A stretch of 64,000 bases of DNA. It comes from Ustulina deusta (Eukaryota; Ascomycota; Sordariomycetes; Xylariales; Xylariaceae). Shown piece by piece: positions 12,784 to 24,378 of this stretch (its first letter is position 1; every line of letters begins with the position of its first letter). The notes under the pieces were generated by a model. It searched no databases. It was not told where the DNA came from and saw nothing but the letters and a program-made list of their open reading frames with translations. The translations under genes and the position numbers were made by a program. The stretch covers positions 1,116,001 to 1,180,000 of the forward strand of contig JAJNNX010000008.1 in NCBI GenBank assembly GCA_023159155.1. The letters run 5' to 3'.

Positions 12784-14849
12784 ATATATATTAGCTATTA
12801 TATATATAACTTATTAGTATATTGCTTGTTTATTTTATATATTTTTTATAATAGTAGTAGTAGTAGTATTAGGTAGATTTATTAACTAGTTATATTATTT
12901 GTTATAAGTATATCTAGCTTTTTAATAAAGTTAGCGATTATTTTTTTTAAATTATTAATATTATTTTTTAGCTCTGCTATATTATAAGCTATATTAATAG
13001 CAAGAGTATTAATCTATTTTTAAAAATTTTTAATAGTATTACTTTATAGAACGCTAATAATTTTGTTAACTAGAGCTATTAGTACTTCTAATGTTTTGTT
13101 GGCTATTTTAAAAGTTTTGGAATTTTTATAGTATAGTAGAAAATGCAAAAAAAGTGCTAAATATAATAAGAATAAAAATAATGCTATAAAGCTGTATAAA
13201 TAGCTATTTATGCCTTGATATAGTCCTTTTATAGAACTAGTTATTTGGTATTACTAGGTCTGATCTAAAGGTTTATATTAAGTATGGTTGTAGAAGGAAA
13301 CTAACTAGGGTATCTGACGGAGGTGCGAGGTATTTATGCCTTTAATTAGGTGGGTCGGTACCTGGTGCCTAAGGGCTACGCACAGTGCCCTTTCATGCAC
13401 GTACTATTGTACTGACTCAATGGATTGACTTCAATGGAAGCCAATGGCAATGGGATCCACAGGTATCCCTGGAGACCTTGTCGCAACCTTCTATTGAAAT
13501 GATTAGGTTTGGCGGCAGTATAGCGCTATAGTGGAGACATAGCCAAGGCGATGCCTCGGCTATTTACACTATTGTTATCTTCTGAGGATGTATATGCCCA
13601 TGTGGGTTGCTTGGGGGATTGGGTCGAAGGTCTGACCAGATGGGATGAATGTAGCAACGCAGGGCGAGTTAGCTCTAAGGTAGCACAGCTACTAGAAACC
13701 ATTGATGAAACTAGGATGGATCTTACGGGCGCGAGTAGAGGGAATCCCTCAACCTCCTCAGGAGGGGATCGCTTATGCCATTGTGACGATTTGGACACGG
13801 AGGCTCTTCCGTTGTTGAAGATCAGTGCATTTTGAAGCTCGTTTCGTTACGCAGCCTCCCAATACCACCCGGTCTAAGCGCAATCCTCCTCACCAGTAGG
13901 GAGAACTAATAGACTGGAACCCCGAACACTGCTTAACGGCTCTTTATTCGCGTAGGGACGACTCTCCTGCCTCACTATGTCTGTAATATATATAAAAAAA
14001 AATACAGGTTGTTATATATCTGTATATAAGTATAAGTATTTGGCTGCTGGGGCCGCTGTCTTTTCGCTAGAACCCTATCTAGAGCGTAGTTCCACTACCT
14101 AGGTACCAATATCCTAGTCTACAGGGGTGGAAGAGTGCTTGGCGGCGGCTCAAGCCGGTCAGTTGGAGTAGACCGTAGTGCTCAGCAGGCTTTATAGGAG
14201 GGTTATAAGTATCTCGAGAGCTACTATCGAGGGATTGACGGTGTTTCGCCATGTTCTTCGCCGTCCTGGATCCGCCATGTTACGAACCATCAATTTGGTT
14301 CTTCGAAGGTACCTGGCAAGGATCCATTTGCCGTATCCGTGTCCCGGCGGATGCTACCCACTACCAACAAGCCTCTGGGTTTGCCGAGCCTGCTTACCGA
14401 GACTATCCTACACACAGTTGATGCCGTCAGAATGGCTACCAGTACCCTGTTATCCGGTGCGTATCCGATATACTACCTTTCTAGATGCCCAGGTAAACAA
14501 AATGCCAAATGAGAAGTTGTGCGGAGTCGCGGGGCATGGAGTCTAGTCTCGTGTTAGGACCCCGCGAGTCACCAATGGAGCTTAGTCGGCCATTTGCTTT
14601 CTACAGCTCCACCTATGTCAAGCAGAAACGACCTCGGAAATCGTCAACGGTAATTGATGACGGACAAGAATCAGGCCTTTTAACCTTTTCACATCCTCAA
14701 AGAAGAGCATCTGTCTGGTTATCCCAGACTTTGGTTCTGTGAAGAGCACCCCATTCTCCTTGTAGTGAGGCTCGCATCCGTTGAGACATTTCCGTTCCAC
14801 CGGTGTGGCTTAGACCTACATAAGTCCGAGATTCAGCAGAACAGACACG
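12784..14849. other. Block boundary and gene-free approach to the P450 gene
   Basis: Composition changes from AT-rich to balanced at about 13,200-13,300. A short TAG trinucleotide run occurs near 12,855. Between 13,300 and 14,800 several overlapping frames of 60-122 codons exist on both strands, but none shows codon bias, a start context or a family I recognise. A segment near 14,310-14,480 reads protein-like in two plus-strand frames but is broken by stops, so an old gene relic is possible. A short AT patch lies at 13,985-14,035. The last 100 or so bases before 14850 would hold the P450 promoter and leader. Confidence 0.5.
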
Positions 14850-16525
14850 ATGGCCGTCATCAATCTTCTCGTTTCACCTTTGACACTGGCTGCTGCTCTG
14901 GTTGCCATTGTTGCCTACTACGCCTATACCTACTTCGTCACATACAGCCACCTCCGCGATGTGCCCGCTCCCTTTCCCGCGCAGTTGACTAATTGGTGGC
15001 TTTTATATGTATGCCGTCGCGGTAAGCGGTATCTCATCGTGGATGAGGTACATAAGAGACTAGGGACTGTAGTGCGGATCCAGCCCAACCACATCAGTGT
15101 TGCCGACGACGAGGCCATTCAGATCATATACGGGCATGGCAGCGGCTTCTTGAAATCCGAATTCTACGATGCCTTCGTTTCAATTAAGCGAGGTCTGTTC
15201 AACACGCGCGATCGTACGGAGCATACACGCAAACGGAAGCTGGTCTCCCATACGTTTGCCCCGAAGAGCATCGGCCAGTTCGAGCCGTACAGTTAGTCAC
15301 ATGAAGCTTTCTTTCCTATCATCCGGTGTGCCCATTTAGGGGTCGCCAGCATCCGGCCACACATATTACTGAGGTCTTCGGAGCAGATATGTGTATTTTG
15401 TCTGTTAGATGATATACTGACCTCTCTGTAGTTGCTGAGAATTTAGAGATGTTCGTAAACCGATGGGATGAGCTAGCAGAGAAATCACCTCGAGGCGACA
15501 AGACTGCCCATGTTGACTGCCTGATGTGGTTTAACTACGTAGCCTTCGACACCATAGGTGACCTTGCCTTCGGCGCGCCATTCGGCATGTTAAAGGCCGG
15601 TGCTGACATCGCCGAGGTGCGGACGTCACTGGACGCACCACCAATCTACGCACCTGCGGTCGAGATTCTCAATCGGAGGGGTGAGGTGTCCGCGACGCTC
15701 GGCTGCCTTCCTTCCATCAAGCCATATGCGAAGTGGCTGCCCGATCCCTTTTTCTCACAGGGTCTCACGGCCGTTGAAAATTTGGCCGGTATTGCTATCG
15801 CGCGGGTCAAGGATCGTCTAGATAACCCGCCAGATATCAACCGGAAAGACCTCCTAGCTCGATTACAGGAAGGCCGTGATGAGAAGGGCGAACCCCTGGG
15901 GTTCGAAGAGCTAACTGCCGAAGCTCTAACCCAGCTGATTGCAGGTTCGGACACGACGTCAAACACGTCCTGCGCACTCTTGTACTATGTAGCTAGAACT
16001 CCTGGTGTGGCCAAAAAGTTGCAAGAAGAGCTAGACGCTGCCATTCCTAATAGCAACACAAAGGTTCCAGACTACGAATCTGTTAGGAATCTGCCATACC
16101 TCGAGGCCGTCATCCACGAAACCATGCGCATCCACTCGACATCAGGTATTGGACTCCCGCGCCAGATACCAGAGGGATCGCCGGGCATTCATCTGCATGG
16201 GTATTACTTCCCAGCAGGTACGGTCTTGAGTGTCCCGACGTACACGATACACCACTCGAAGGAGATCTGGGGCAAGGACGCGGACGAATTTCGGCCCGAG
16301 CGCTGGGAGAATGCGACGCCGCGGCAGCGAAACGCTTTCATTCCCTTCAGTCATGGGCCACGATCTTGCGTGGGTAGAAACGTCGCTGAGATGGAGATGA
16401 AGATGATCGCGGCTACGTGGTTACGTCGGTACGATGTTTTCTTGAGACAGGAGGTGATGGAAACTCGTGAGGGGTTTCTTAGGAAGCCCCTAGCGTTGGA
16501 GATTGGGTTTAAACGGCGCTCCTAA
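14850..16525 (+). CDS. bphA: Cytochrome P450, CYP53 family benzoate 4-monooxygenase
   Basis: This enzyme para-hydroxylates benzoate to 4-hydroxybenzoate at the endoplasmic reticulum, using NADPH-P450 reductase. The model has two exons, 14850-15291 and 15432-16525. The 140-nt intron starts GTTAGT and ends CTGTAG after an ACTGAC branch site, and the join reads FEPYIAENLEMFV. The product is 511 aa, the usual length. It begins with a hydrophobic anchor (about residues 5-32), then DVPAPFPAQ and RRGKRYLIVDEVHK. The I-helix AGSDTTSNT, the ExxR motif (HETMR), FRPERW and the heme loop FSHGPRSCVG (axial Cys about 460) are all present. Long stretches match the CYP53 pattern as I remember it, including FLKSEFYDAFVSIKRGLFNT and the ending ETREGFLRKPL. 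CYP53 enzymes detoxify plant and anti-fungal benzoates. The family call is firm; the symbol is by analogy with Aspergillus bphA. Confidence 0.93.
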
Positions 16526-18191
16526 GTTTCGGCGTTTGTCGGGAGATGATCAATACGGAGGTTGTGTTAGCTGCGCGTCAATGTTATCTAGGGTCGTGAC
16601 GTGCACATCGTATAATAGCGACAACATCAAATTCCGCGCATGCCGAAGCTCAATTTCGATCGGATATCACAGTGGAAACTCGGGGGGCACCGAGTATTGT
16701 AACATAGGGATATACTAGTTGAATTTGTCTAATCCTAGAACTTTCCAAATCCCGACCATTCGACAATTCACAAATGCCCTGCAAGAAAACCAACGCTCTG
16801 ATCAATTTGGTCGCGGTAGCAATGCCCACCCATCCTTCAACAGTAGCCAACTAGGTCAGCCAGGGTCTTCCCCAAAGAATGTCCGGTGAGCCGGATGAGG
16901 CACTTCGGCCCTCCCCAACTCCTTGAATGATAATTATGTCGCATCCTCCTATCCCATCTTTTCACCTAAGCATAACTAATCGCCCTGCAAGAAATTGAAG
17001 TTGCATAACCGTCTCTCTCCTGCATGCGACAAGCCACAGGCAGGCAAATCGTCCACTATATCCAACACGGCCAAGATCAAAACTGTTATAGGTATCTCGA
17101 AGTGCCGATAAGGCAATTGCCGAACTGGAAACTAATCAAATACCCGATGCACTGCTCATAAATCTTGATGGGAAAGCGAAAGAAGCAGAGCAGTTCAAAA
17201 CGAGATCCTTCGCCCTAGTCGGTACGTGTCAAGATAGCTCTCAAACTGGTGCGACCTGTGCCGCACGGAGTACACTCCCATAACAGTTTCAGGAGATGCA
17301 TCTTCGGAACTTTCGGGACTTCGCTGACAGCTGCGGTGCACCCGGGTCCCGAGAACGACGCATTCCATTCTAGGATTGGGCACCGCACCATAACCAGATA
17401 AACCTCTAGGCTTGACCAGTGCTGTCTGCATTGTTGCACGGTGCTCTAGATGAGGGGATCTGAGACATTGGAATAGATTGAGAGAAGTTGCATGCAAGCA
17501 AAAGTTGAGGGCCAGGATGCGCCGGGCATTTTCCTGCGAGTAGATCACGCGCACCCGACGCCACGGCGACACAAGGGAATCCCACTAGACTAACGTGATC
17601 CATCTCAAGCATTTGGATCACGAATCGGCGATAAAGGGCGACTTGTGGACCTCCAAGGTCTTTGTGCCATTCCTTTGTTGCGTGTCGGAAGTCATCAAAG
17701 AGAGCTGGCGAGCGTTTGTTTCGCATCCACGTCGAGAATCCTGGTTACGCACAGTCTTGTGATGTGACACCGATTTGTCGGGGAATGAACCCTTCGTCCC
17801 AACTGCACTCGGCCGATATTATATCAGCCTAATCTTGCGATTCTTTCGCCAAGCCGAATAGTGAAATATTCGTGATGTGGTAAAAACATAGTAGAAGGGG
17901 AAGCATTTCAGGCCTAATAATATTAGTAATAACCTACGGAGAAGTTAGCTCCAAACTTACCAGGAAAACTTGCAAACCTGGTGTTGTGACTAGGATCCCA
18001 TCGCCTTCCAAGAGCTAGTTCCTCATCTTCTACCGCCGGCCTAGCCGGAGCACCACGTCAGCGCATGATGTCAGACCATCATCACGAGTCGCAAAGAATC
18101 CCTCGCCAACACTCGTGGTTGGTGCAGCCATGAGGCGGCTTGCCGCTTGCTGATGCTCATCATCTGTACTAATTCCATCCGAAACGTCGGC
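16526..18191. other. Intergenic, no supported gene
   Basis: This is the 1.7 kb between the P450 and the small membrane protein. Minus-strand frames at 17195-17572 and 17406-17726 overlap each other in different frames, lack any recognisable domain and have no convincing splice continuation. Nothing else could be supported. Confidence 0.45.
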
Positions 18192-18458
18192 TCACATGAC
18201 GTTAGATCTAGCGAGATAGATTCCAGCGCTGATAATGATAGCAGAAATGACAATAATGACACTTAATAAGGCTGCAGAGTATTGGGCTTGTAGGTCGGGA
18301 GTGGCGCCTTGGAAGGTTTTAGTCCATGCTGGCAAAACGATGGCTTCGGATTGAATCACAAAGGCGAGAATGAAGATGATGAAGATGAGGATTGCAAAAA
18401 GAACCTGCACAATCTCGATCAGGCTCTGGCGGAACTCCGCGCGCCGACTCTTTTTCAT
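18192..18458 (-). CDS. Small hypothetical membrane protein, 88 aa
   Basis: I do not recognise this protein. The frame reads from ATG at 18458 to TGA at 18192 without an intron. It has a basic N-terminus (MKKSRRAEFRQ), a strongly hydrophobic segment at about residues 14-38 rich in Ile, Phe and Leu, a polar linker with one Trp (LPAWTKTFQGATPDLQAQYS), and a second hydrophobic segment at about residues 61-83 (LLSVIIVISAIIISAGIYLA), ending in RSNVM. This positive-inside two-helix layout suggests a small integral membrane protein. Its neighbours, the P450 and the AA9 gene, give no clue to its role. It may be a real small gene or one exon of a longer one. The amphipathic order of the residues argues against a chance frame. 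Confidence 0.5.
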   Translation of the reverse strand: MKKSRRAEFRQSLIEIVQVLFAILIFIIFILAFVIQSEAIVLPAWTKTFQGATPDLQAQYSAALLSVIIVISAIIISAGIYLARSNVM

Positions 18459-19298
18459 GGCGCAAATAAGTGATGGTATAGATGTCCAAATAAGAGTGAC
18501 GGAGCGATAAAATCAGACGAAAGGTCCCAAGTACGAGATCGTCGGGCCTCCTCTCTTCAGAGAACCTTTAGAGTTTAGAAGGGATGGAAGAAGGTGTGAA
18601 TGCGAGTGTGAGGTGTAACGTGTTAAAAAGCACGCGAGCAAAGAGACTGGTGGGATCGGATTTGAAAATAGAAACGAAACTCCGACATTCAGTCCGCTCA
18701 GCTTAGCTGATCATTTACGGAGTTATGGATTTTTATGAAAGGAATCCCAGCTACCTGCTCTACTAGGCAGGCCAAGACAAGGACCCATCTGATGCCCAAA
18801 ACAAAATCCCTCGGAATACGACCCTGACCCCGGTCGTCTCTGCTTCACCGTCCAATCCTGTTGGCACGTTATATGGGTTGCGCCACTAAAGAACGAATCC
18901 AGAAATCCTTCGGATGTGTCGGTACTCGAGCTGGACGCGAGCTGGGTACCCCCGCCTTTCTAATGGTGAAACTAGACAGGGAATTACAAATCGGGTTGAC
19001 AGATCAGCCCTACATCTTCTTGTACTAAAATGTTTACGCTGGCGCGTAGCCGGGATGACGTAAGTCATTGTCTCTCTTTGAGAGATTCTTCATTTAGACG
19101 CGAGCGATATTGTCTCAATGGTATTAAATAAATTGAAACCATCACGATATCTTCCGACACATGATAACCCAACCTTCGATTCCTCCGGGGAGCCTCCAGG
19201 GAGGAATGGGTGTATGGGTGCCCACACACTGTGAGCCTACATACCTGCAGCCCGCCCTAAGCCTAAATCCGTCTTCGCATAAAACACCCGATTCGAGT
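18459..19298. other. Intergenic between small membrane protein and AA9 gene
   Basis: This 840-bp stretch contains the upstream region of the minus-strand small gene and the 3' flank of the AA9 gene. Short frames (18886-19068 minus and 19161-19409 plus) have no recognisable content. The second overlaps the AA9 terminal exon and last intron. Confidence 0.45.
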
Positions 19299-20344
19299 TT
19301 AGCACTGCAAAAACTGAGTCAGCAATTTATCCTTCTAGCAAACCATAGAAGACTCCGAGAGTGGGGATCTAAGACCCAGCCCAACCAGGAACGAGAAGCA
19401 TTTGTATGACAGCGGCCGAGACGGGAAGACAATATCTAATTCTACTCACAGTCACGGGCGCTGGGCCAGGGTTCGTGTAGTTTGTGGGAATTGGCCAGTA
19501 GAGATTGATCAAGATGCCAGGGTCAGAAGCCTAGGTTGAATGATGGTCAGTCGGAATATCACGAACTGTCGCCAAGGACCCTTACCGAGTAAGTACCCGG
19601 GATAGACACGCCGGAGAAGGTCTTGGTGCCGCTGCTAGAGACGTAGAGCTGAGCGCAGCCCTGATAAAACTGTATGGAAGGGTCAGTGATAACTCTCATG
19701 AGCCTGCGTCATCGTCGCCCTACCTGAGCTCCGCCGGTGCTACCGGCGCTGTGGAGCGCGATGTGCTCAGCACGGAGCAGGTAGTAGCCGGGGGCAATGC
19801 AGCTCGGAATTGTTACGTCGACAGTCTCCAAACCGCTTGACGCCCACGTCAACCCAGCCGAGGTGACGGTAGGATGCTCCTCATAGATCTTAAACCAGAC
19901 AGCACCGTCGCCGTTGAAGGTCTCGGCCGTGGAGCCGGATGGGGCTTGGGCCATGTAGAACTGCAGAGGACCCGGATGCTGGATACCACCGTCGACACGG
20001 AAGCCAACAGTATCACCAGCATTGACGTTCTTTGTCCCGGCACCGTTGGAACCGGGCTCCAGTTCGTAGCATCGAATCTGACTATCGGTTACGTCCTGGA
20101 CGGGGCCGTGGGAGTAGTGGTTGGTTGTCTCCCGGACAAACGTCCAGTCAGCCTCCGTAACGCCATCGTATATCAAGCCGGGCTAATTGGTATAGGTCAG
20201 AACTACACGCTCCCTCCAGAGCACTTGAACTTACGAAGGTGTCTACACATACGTCAGCTCAGTCAACGTTGCAAGATACGTGAATCTGCACTCACAATGG
20301 GCCTGGGCGATGCCCAGTAGAGAAAGAGCAGCGATGCGCTTCAT
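19299..20344 (-). CDS. AA9 lytic polysaccharide monooxygenase (formerly GH61), secreted
   Basis: This is a copper enzyme that oxidatively cleaves cellulose or related glucans outside the cell. The six-exon model is 20344-20296, 20242-20235, 20182-19724, 19669-19586, 19530-19450 and 19304-19299. All introns are GT...AG and the coding length is 687 nt (228 aa), normal for a single-domain AA9. The signal peptide MKRIAALSLLGIAQA ends just before the mature N-terminal His (H16, HYTF), which forms the copper brace with His88 in HPGPLQFYM. The axial Tyr lies in GGAQFYQGCAQL (about Y174), with His163 in LHSAGSTGG nearby. Conserved Cys57 sits in IRCYE, and the protein ends NPGPAPVTC. There is no carbohydrate-binding module. 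Exon 2 is only 8 nt, and the last exon encodes just Cys and stop. Frame continuity at every join, the intact brace and the expected ending make this model strong. Confidence 0.9.
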
Positions 20345-23019
20345 GTTGATCAGGCGAGTAGGCTTAGACTTGTCGAGATCGGCTATGGTTCACAAGAGAG
20401 ACAGCGCGGCGTTCGTGGGGGATGATCTGCACCTTTATAGGCATCGTTGGGTTTGGCATCATGCTCGATTTGGATATACTTGTCAGGCCAGGCATGTAGA
20501 CTGGGCCTCTCTGGGCCTCTTTGGCGGAGAATCGCGCTGGGAGTTTTCCCAGGAATCTGTATCGCTTAGGCTGCGTCAAGTGGGATTCCTAGAAACTCCA
20601 CAGAAAGTTTGTCGGGTATGCGACACATGCGCCGTGTAAGCGAATGGCAACGCTTGAAGGTAACCCCTGGCGATGGAGGGCTTGGTTCCGACCGCTTGTG
20701 TCCCACACTGAAGAGACGTAAATGATGCATCTCGCAAGACTATATCACCATGCTCTAGCCTCACGACTCCATATAGACCCCAAAGGTGCCCATCACCGAT
20801 CATACATATAAGCTTCAATTTTAAATTAACAACCATCTCTAGAAACCAAGTCAGCTTCCTCGATGCTGTATCGCAATGTCTAACATCCGCAGACCTTCGA
20901 AGAAGATCAACTCAGGCTTCCTGTCATTCATTCATACCAAGCCGTGTATCCTCTGGTTTCCACAAATTCCGAAATCTGAAGTTTGATCAAGGAACGTTGG
21001 GAAGTGCAGGGCAAGGCGCGGAGCCTGGTCCCGCTCTCAAAACGGAAAGCGTGGTTAGCTTAGGCGCCAGATCCGGTTTGGGAAATGCACGGGAGACGTC
21101 CGAATGAAGAATTTTCTAACCAAATCCCATCCTACTAGGATTAATGCACCTATCATACGGAGAACGAACTACTCGTCAGATTATGAGGGACGCCAAGTAG
21201 GAAAGGGGCAGAACCCTAACCCACCCCCTCTCTTCAAGATGCCGCTTCCTCTCGAAAGAGTAAGGAGAGATAACCCAATACCGAGATCAACCAGTTCTAA
21301 CTGTCACGGCACCATGCGGACCTCAGCCCCGAAGACCCGGGTCTACACAGCAGGGGTCTTGGCCCGAGGTATATAAACTAGCAGTGAAACCTCCGCTAGT
21401 GTATTGAACTTCTCTCCTCGCGCAATAACAATAGTCAAGACTGGAATCACCAGCAATGCGAACTGCCCACAACATTAACGCCGACATGCCAACATGGTGT
21501 TTTACATCCGTAGCGGTGATAGGTCCACCCGCAAAGTAATGAGATCCTTTCAATATAATTGATAAATCCTGCGGTTTCCAGTCAGGAAAACCCTTGCGAA
21601 GTTATTTCTCACCGGTTCAGCACCGGGAGCCATGAGCGCCGTGATAAATATGCCTCAGGCTACACAGCTATTTTTCCTTGGCTTCCCATGAATTTGAAAA
21701 TGGGTTGTCTCTTCTCGGGTAGGTATGATGGAAACCAGACTCAAGAACGCATGTACAAGTGCGATCGATTACACCTACGTTTGATTTGTGTACACAATTT
21801 CTTTATTCACTAGTGAATGGCGAAATATTGTGTCGTGCTCCAGCCGCCTAAGATTGGTATCCTCTTGTGTGAATCAAGGCAGGTCAGCTTGGGTTCTGAA
21901 ACATAATGTTTGGTCGACTAAGTTCCCTACTCCTTGTCTCCCCTTGCCCACCCCCTTTCTTTTTTTTAAAAGGACTCTGTACTATTTATTAAGGGTGCAC
22001 TGCCATCTTTTCAGCTGTTGAAAGATACGCATGGATAAATGTAGCAACTACTAGGAGAAACCGACTTGATAACTCGCCATGGAGTTGTTTCTTTCAACTT
22101 TCACATAGATTTCAGTGGACTTTTCGTCTAAATCTATTAGCATATTCTTGGAAGGAATTACTAAACTGGTGATGTGTGGCGATATTCAGCTTATCACTTG
22201 TAACTTATGCAATATCTTCATTCTGAGTAAAAGTCAGGCAACGCGGCGGCTGGTCATTGACTACTATCTGCAAGACTCGCGAAATTTCAGGGGAGATAAT
22301 ATCATACCAGTATCCCCTATCATCCGTTCGGTGAGCTGTTTCTCACTTATGAAATCGAGGAATGGGCTAGACTTCAGGAAATATCATTTTTATGTATTAT
22401 TTAAGAAGGTAACATTAACATCCGGTACGAAGCCGTCTGCTGCCTTATCGTTGTGGTGTGGCAATTCTCGGTTAAGCGAGCCGTTGATAGATGGCCTTGG
22501 CCACACCATGAGCAAATCCCAAGAGCATAGGACTGCGGGGGGCACGGAAATGAAAGCTAGAATAGCCCAGAGCTCAACGCATTGCGGTGCAACCAAAGTA
22601 GGGGTTCTCAACTGCAGGTGCTTTAGGTAGGTAGTGACCGGTGCAATATCAACCACATTCATTTCCACCCTTCTAGATAACCCCCACTCTCGCAGAAATG
22701 TCGACCTGGCCCATGTGTACCGGACGCAGTGGCCCTACACTCCAGAAACTTTTATTTTCCACCGAGACCTACTCGCAGCAGCCTCTCCCTCACAGATCAC
22801 TCTTCACCCATAAACCAAGGGCAAGATTTATGTGACCCATGAAATATAACCACAAGGCCGTCGATGGATACACGCCAGGCTCAAATATGTGGTGGGATCC
22901 CCATTATACCGCAAGGTTATTGCCATGGGGGTAGCATGAGGCGGTTTCGGGCGCCCGAGGACCTCCCCGACAGAGCTAAGTCAAGCTTCAATGATCTCGA
23001 TTCTTGGGACAAGAGCCAC
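20345..23019. other. Intergenic, 2.7 kb, no supported gene
   Basis: The AA9 promoter should lie in the first few hundred bases. Frames such as 22115-22630 (+, 171 codons) and 22390-22668 (-, 92 codons, with one hydrophobic stretch) overlap each other and show no family features. A T-rich patch occurs near 21,955-21,970. I could not support a gene or RNA here. Confidence 0.4.
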
Positions 23020-24378
23020 TTAATCAGAGAATGGGCCCGGTACCACTATCTGTTTTAGAGAGGATCTAGACCATGGATTGGAACCTTTATGTGATCTGAG
23101 GTTGTAAAGTCGACCTTGACTCTGAACAAGGGCGCGAAATCTTCTTGGGTTGGGCGACCGCCCCCGGATGCAAGTAAAACCTAAACAGGACACCGTGGGG
23201 ATGCCCTCGGGAAATGTGATGCGCGCAATCATGTGCCATTCGTCAGGGGTAGACGTTGTTCGGATGAAGTGAAAAACACCTCGCTCTGTGGAAGGCACTA
23301 GTAGATCCAACTGGTCTGTTCTGCGCTTGACGAGTACAGGGTTGCCTGTCACCTCACCCGGGTGATGGATTCTGGTTGATGTCTGCGCCTTCCATTTCAA
23401 GTGGCGGGGTTTTTTTCCCGATGCTTCGAACCTTCCCTCAACCGTGTGCAGTCGAGCACTTGCAATGCAGACGGCTACAATGTCGATGTCGAACCCTTCA
23501 TCCCACTCATATTCCCTGGTATGTACTGCGGCGATAGAAACAGCCGAAATGACTCCTAGATCGGCGGCGACATGGTCTACTGGTGCCCACTCGTCTTGTT
23601 TAGAAACATCATGACTCGATGAGCAAGGACCAGTTGTCGAAGTGTGAAGCAGACCACCTGACTGACAAGGAACAACCAGGCTCCATCGCTCTTTGTCGAA
23701 TTGATAATCTTCATCCTCATCCTCGTCCTCGTCCGCGTCTTTGCCCTTGAGTTTACCCTCAACCAAGGCAACAGCCGGCGTGCCGGTAACGAGGTAAGTT
23801 GACAGAGGGGGGCGGAGATTCACCACAAACGAAGAACCACGCTTTTTAGAGCGATAAAAGCTGTGCAATACGCCATCCGAGACGCAGTATACACTTAGAT
23901 ATTCGGTACTCAAGCATACTGCTAGGCCGGACACTGATGTATCATTCAGCATGGCTGGCGTGTTGGGGAGCGGCCGGGGCTCAGTCCAAGGCTCAGAGTC
24001 ATGGTCCCGTACTCGCCTGAAGTAGATAAGCCCACTAGGGCTGGCGGCAACTACCTCCTCCGATACAGTCATAGCGAATTGCCCAATTTGAGGATACGCC
24101 GGCCTCCATGATGTGGCACTCAGTGTCGTCACGGGTAGCGAGCGTGGCAGTCCGGTGGGGAGTCGAGGCGAAAGCTGACTGAGATTGTAAGTTGCTGTAC
24201 TGCCACTTTTATATGTAGTTCTTTTCTTGCCATTTCTGGTCGTTGCTCTTGAACTGGCGCGTCGAGCTGTAGCTCGTGTGCTGCGGTTTCTTTGTGTGGC
24301 TGCGGTAGCGCCGCTTCTAGATGCGGTAGGTGTTGCAGCGAGCGTCGCCGGTGTTGGCGAGCTTCTGTTCGAATCCAT
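23020..24378 (-). CDS. Hypothetical protein, propeller-like, 452 aa
   Basis: I do not recognise the family with certainty. The frame is intronless from ATG at 24378 to TAA at 23020. Residues 1-65 are low-complexity, rich in Ser, Thr, Ala and Arg, and probably disordered. From about residue 95 onward the sequence alternates short hydrophobic strands with Trp-containing turns (for example SEPWTEPRPLPNTPAM, DEWAPVDHVAADLG, TPDEWHMIARITFPEG), with ends such as SGLIYFRRV and GVFHFIRT. That spacing resembles the blades of a beta-propeller such as the fucose-lectin-like PLL fold; this is an inference. An acidic tract of repeated Asp-Glu (KGKDADEDEDEDED) interrupts the middle and looks like an exposed loop. 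No signal peptide or membrane segment is visible. A GTG-rich stretch lies about 140 bases upstream (24,510-24,545). Confidence 0.65.
   Translation of the reverse strand: MDSNRSSPTPATLAATPTASRSGATAATQRNRSTRATARRASSRATTRNGKKRTTYKSGSTATYNLSQLSPRLPTGLPRSLPVTTLSATSWRPAYPQIGQFAMTVSEEVVAASPSGLIYFRRVRDHDSEPWTEPRPLPNTPAMLNDTSVSGLAVCLSTEYLSVYCVSDGVLHSFYRSKKRGSSFVVNLRPPLSTYLVTGTPAVALVEGKLKGKDADEDEDEDEDYQFDKERWSLVVPCQSGGLLHTSTTGPCSSSHDVSKQDEWAPVDHVAADLGVISAVSIAAVHTREYEWDEGFDIDIVAVCIASARLHTVEGRFEASGKKPRHLKWKAQTSTRIHHPGEVTGNPVLVKRRTDQLDLLVPSTERGVFHFIRTTSTPDEWHMIARITFPEGIPTVSCLGFTCIRGRSPNPRRFRALVQSQGRLYNLRSHKGSNPWSRSSLKQIVVPGPFSD

Noticed and set aside
13526..13835. Overlapping open frames of 90 and 94 codons on opposite strands
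   Set aside because: They are mirror frames of each other with no recognisable motif, start context or neighbour; chance is sufficient.
14178..14742. Frames of 122 and 77 codons upstream of the P450
   Set aside because: No family features. Two other frames of the same DNA look equally protein-like but contain stops, so at most a relic.
17195..17726. Minus-strand frames of 74-125 codons
   Set aside because: Overlapping in different frames with high Arg, Ser and Pro content, no domain and no splice continuation.
22115..22668. A 171-codon plus frame and a 92-codon minus frame with a hydrophobic stretch
   Set aside because: They overlap each other, neither has conserved motifs, and codon use looks random.
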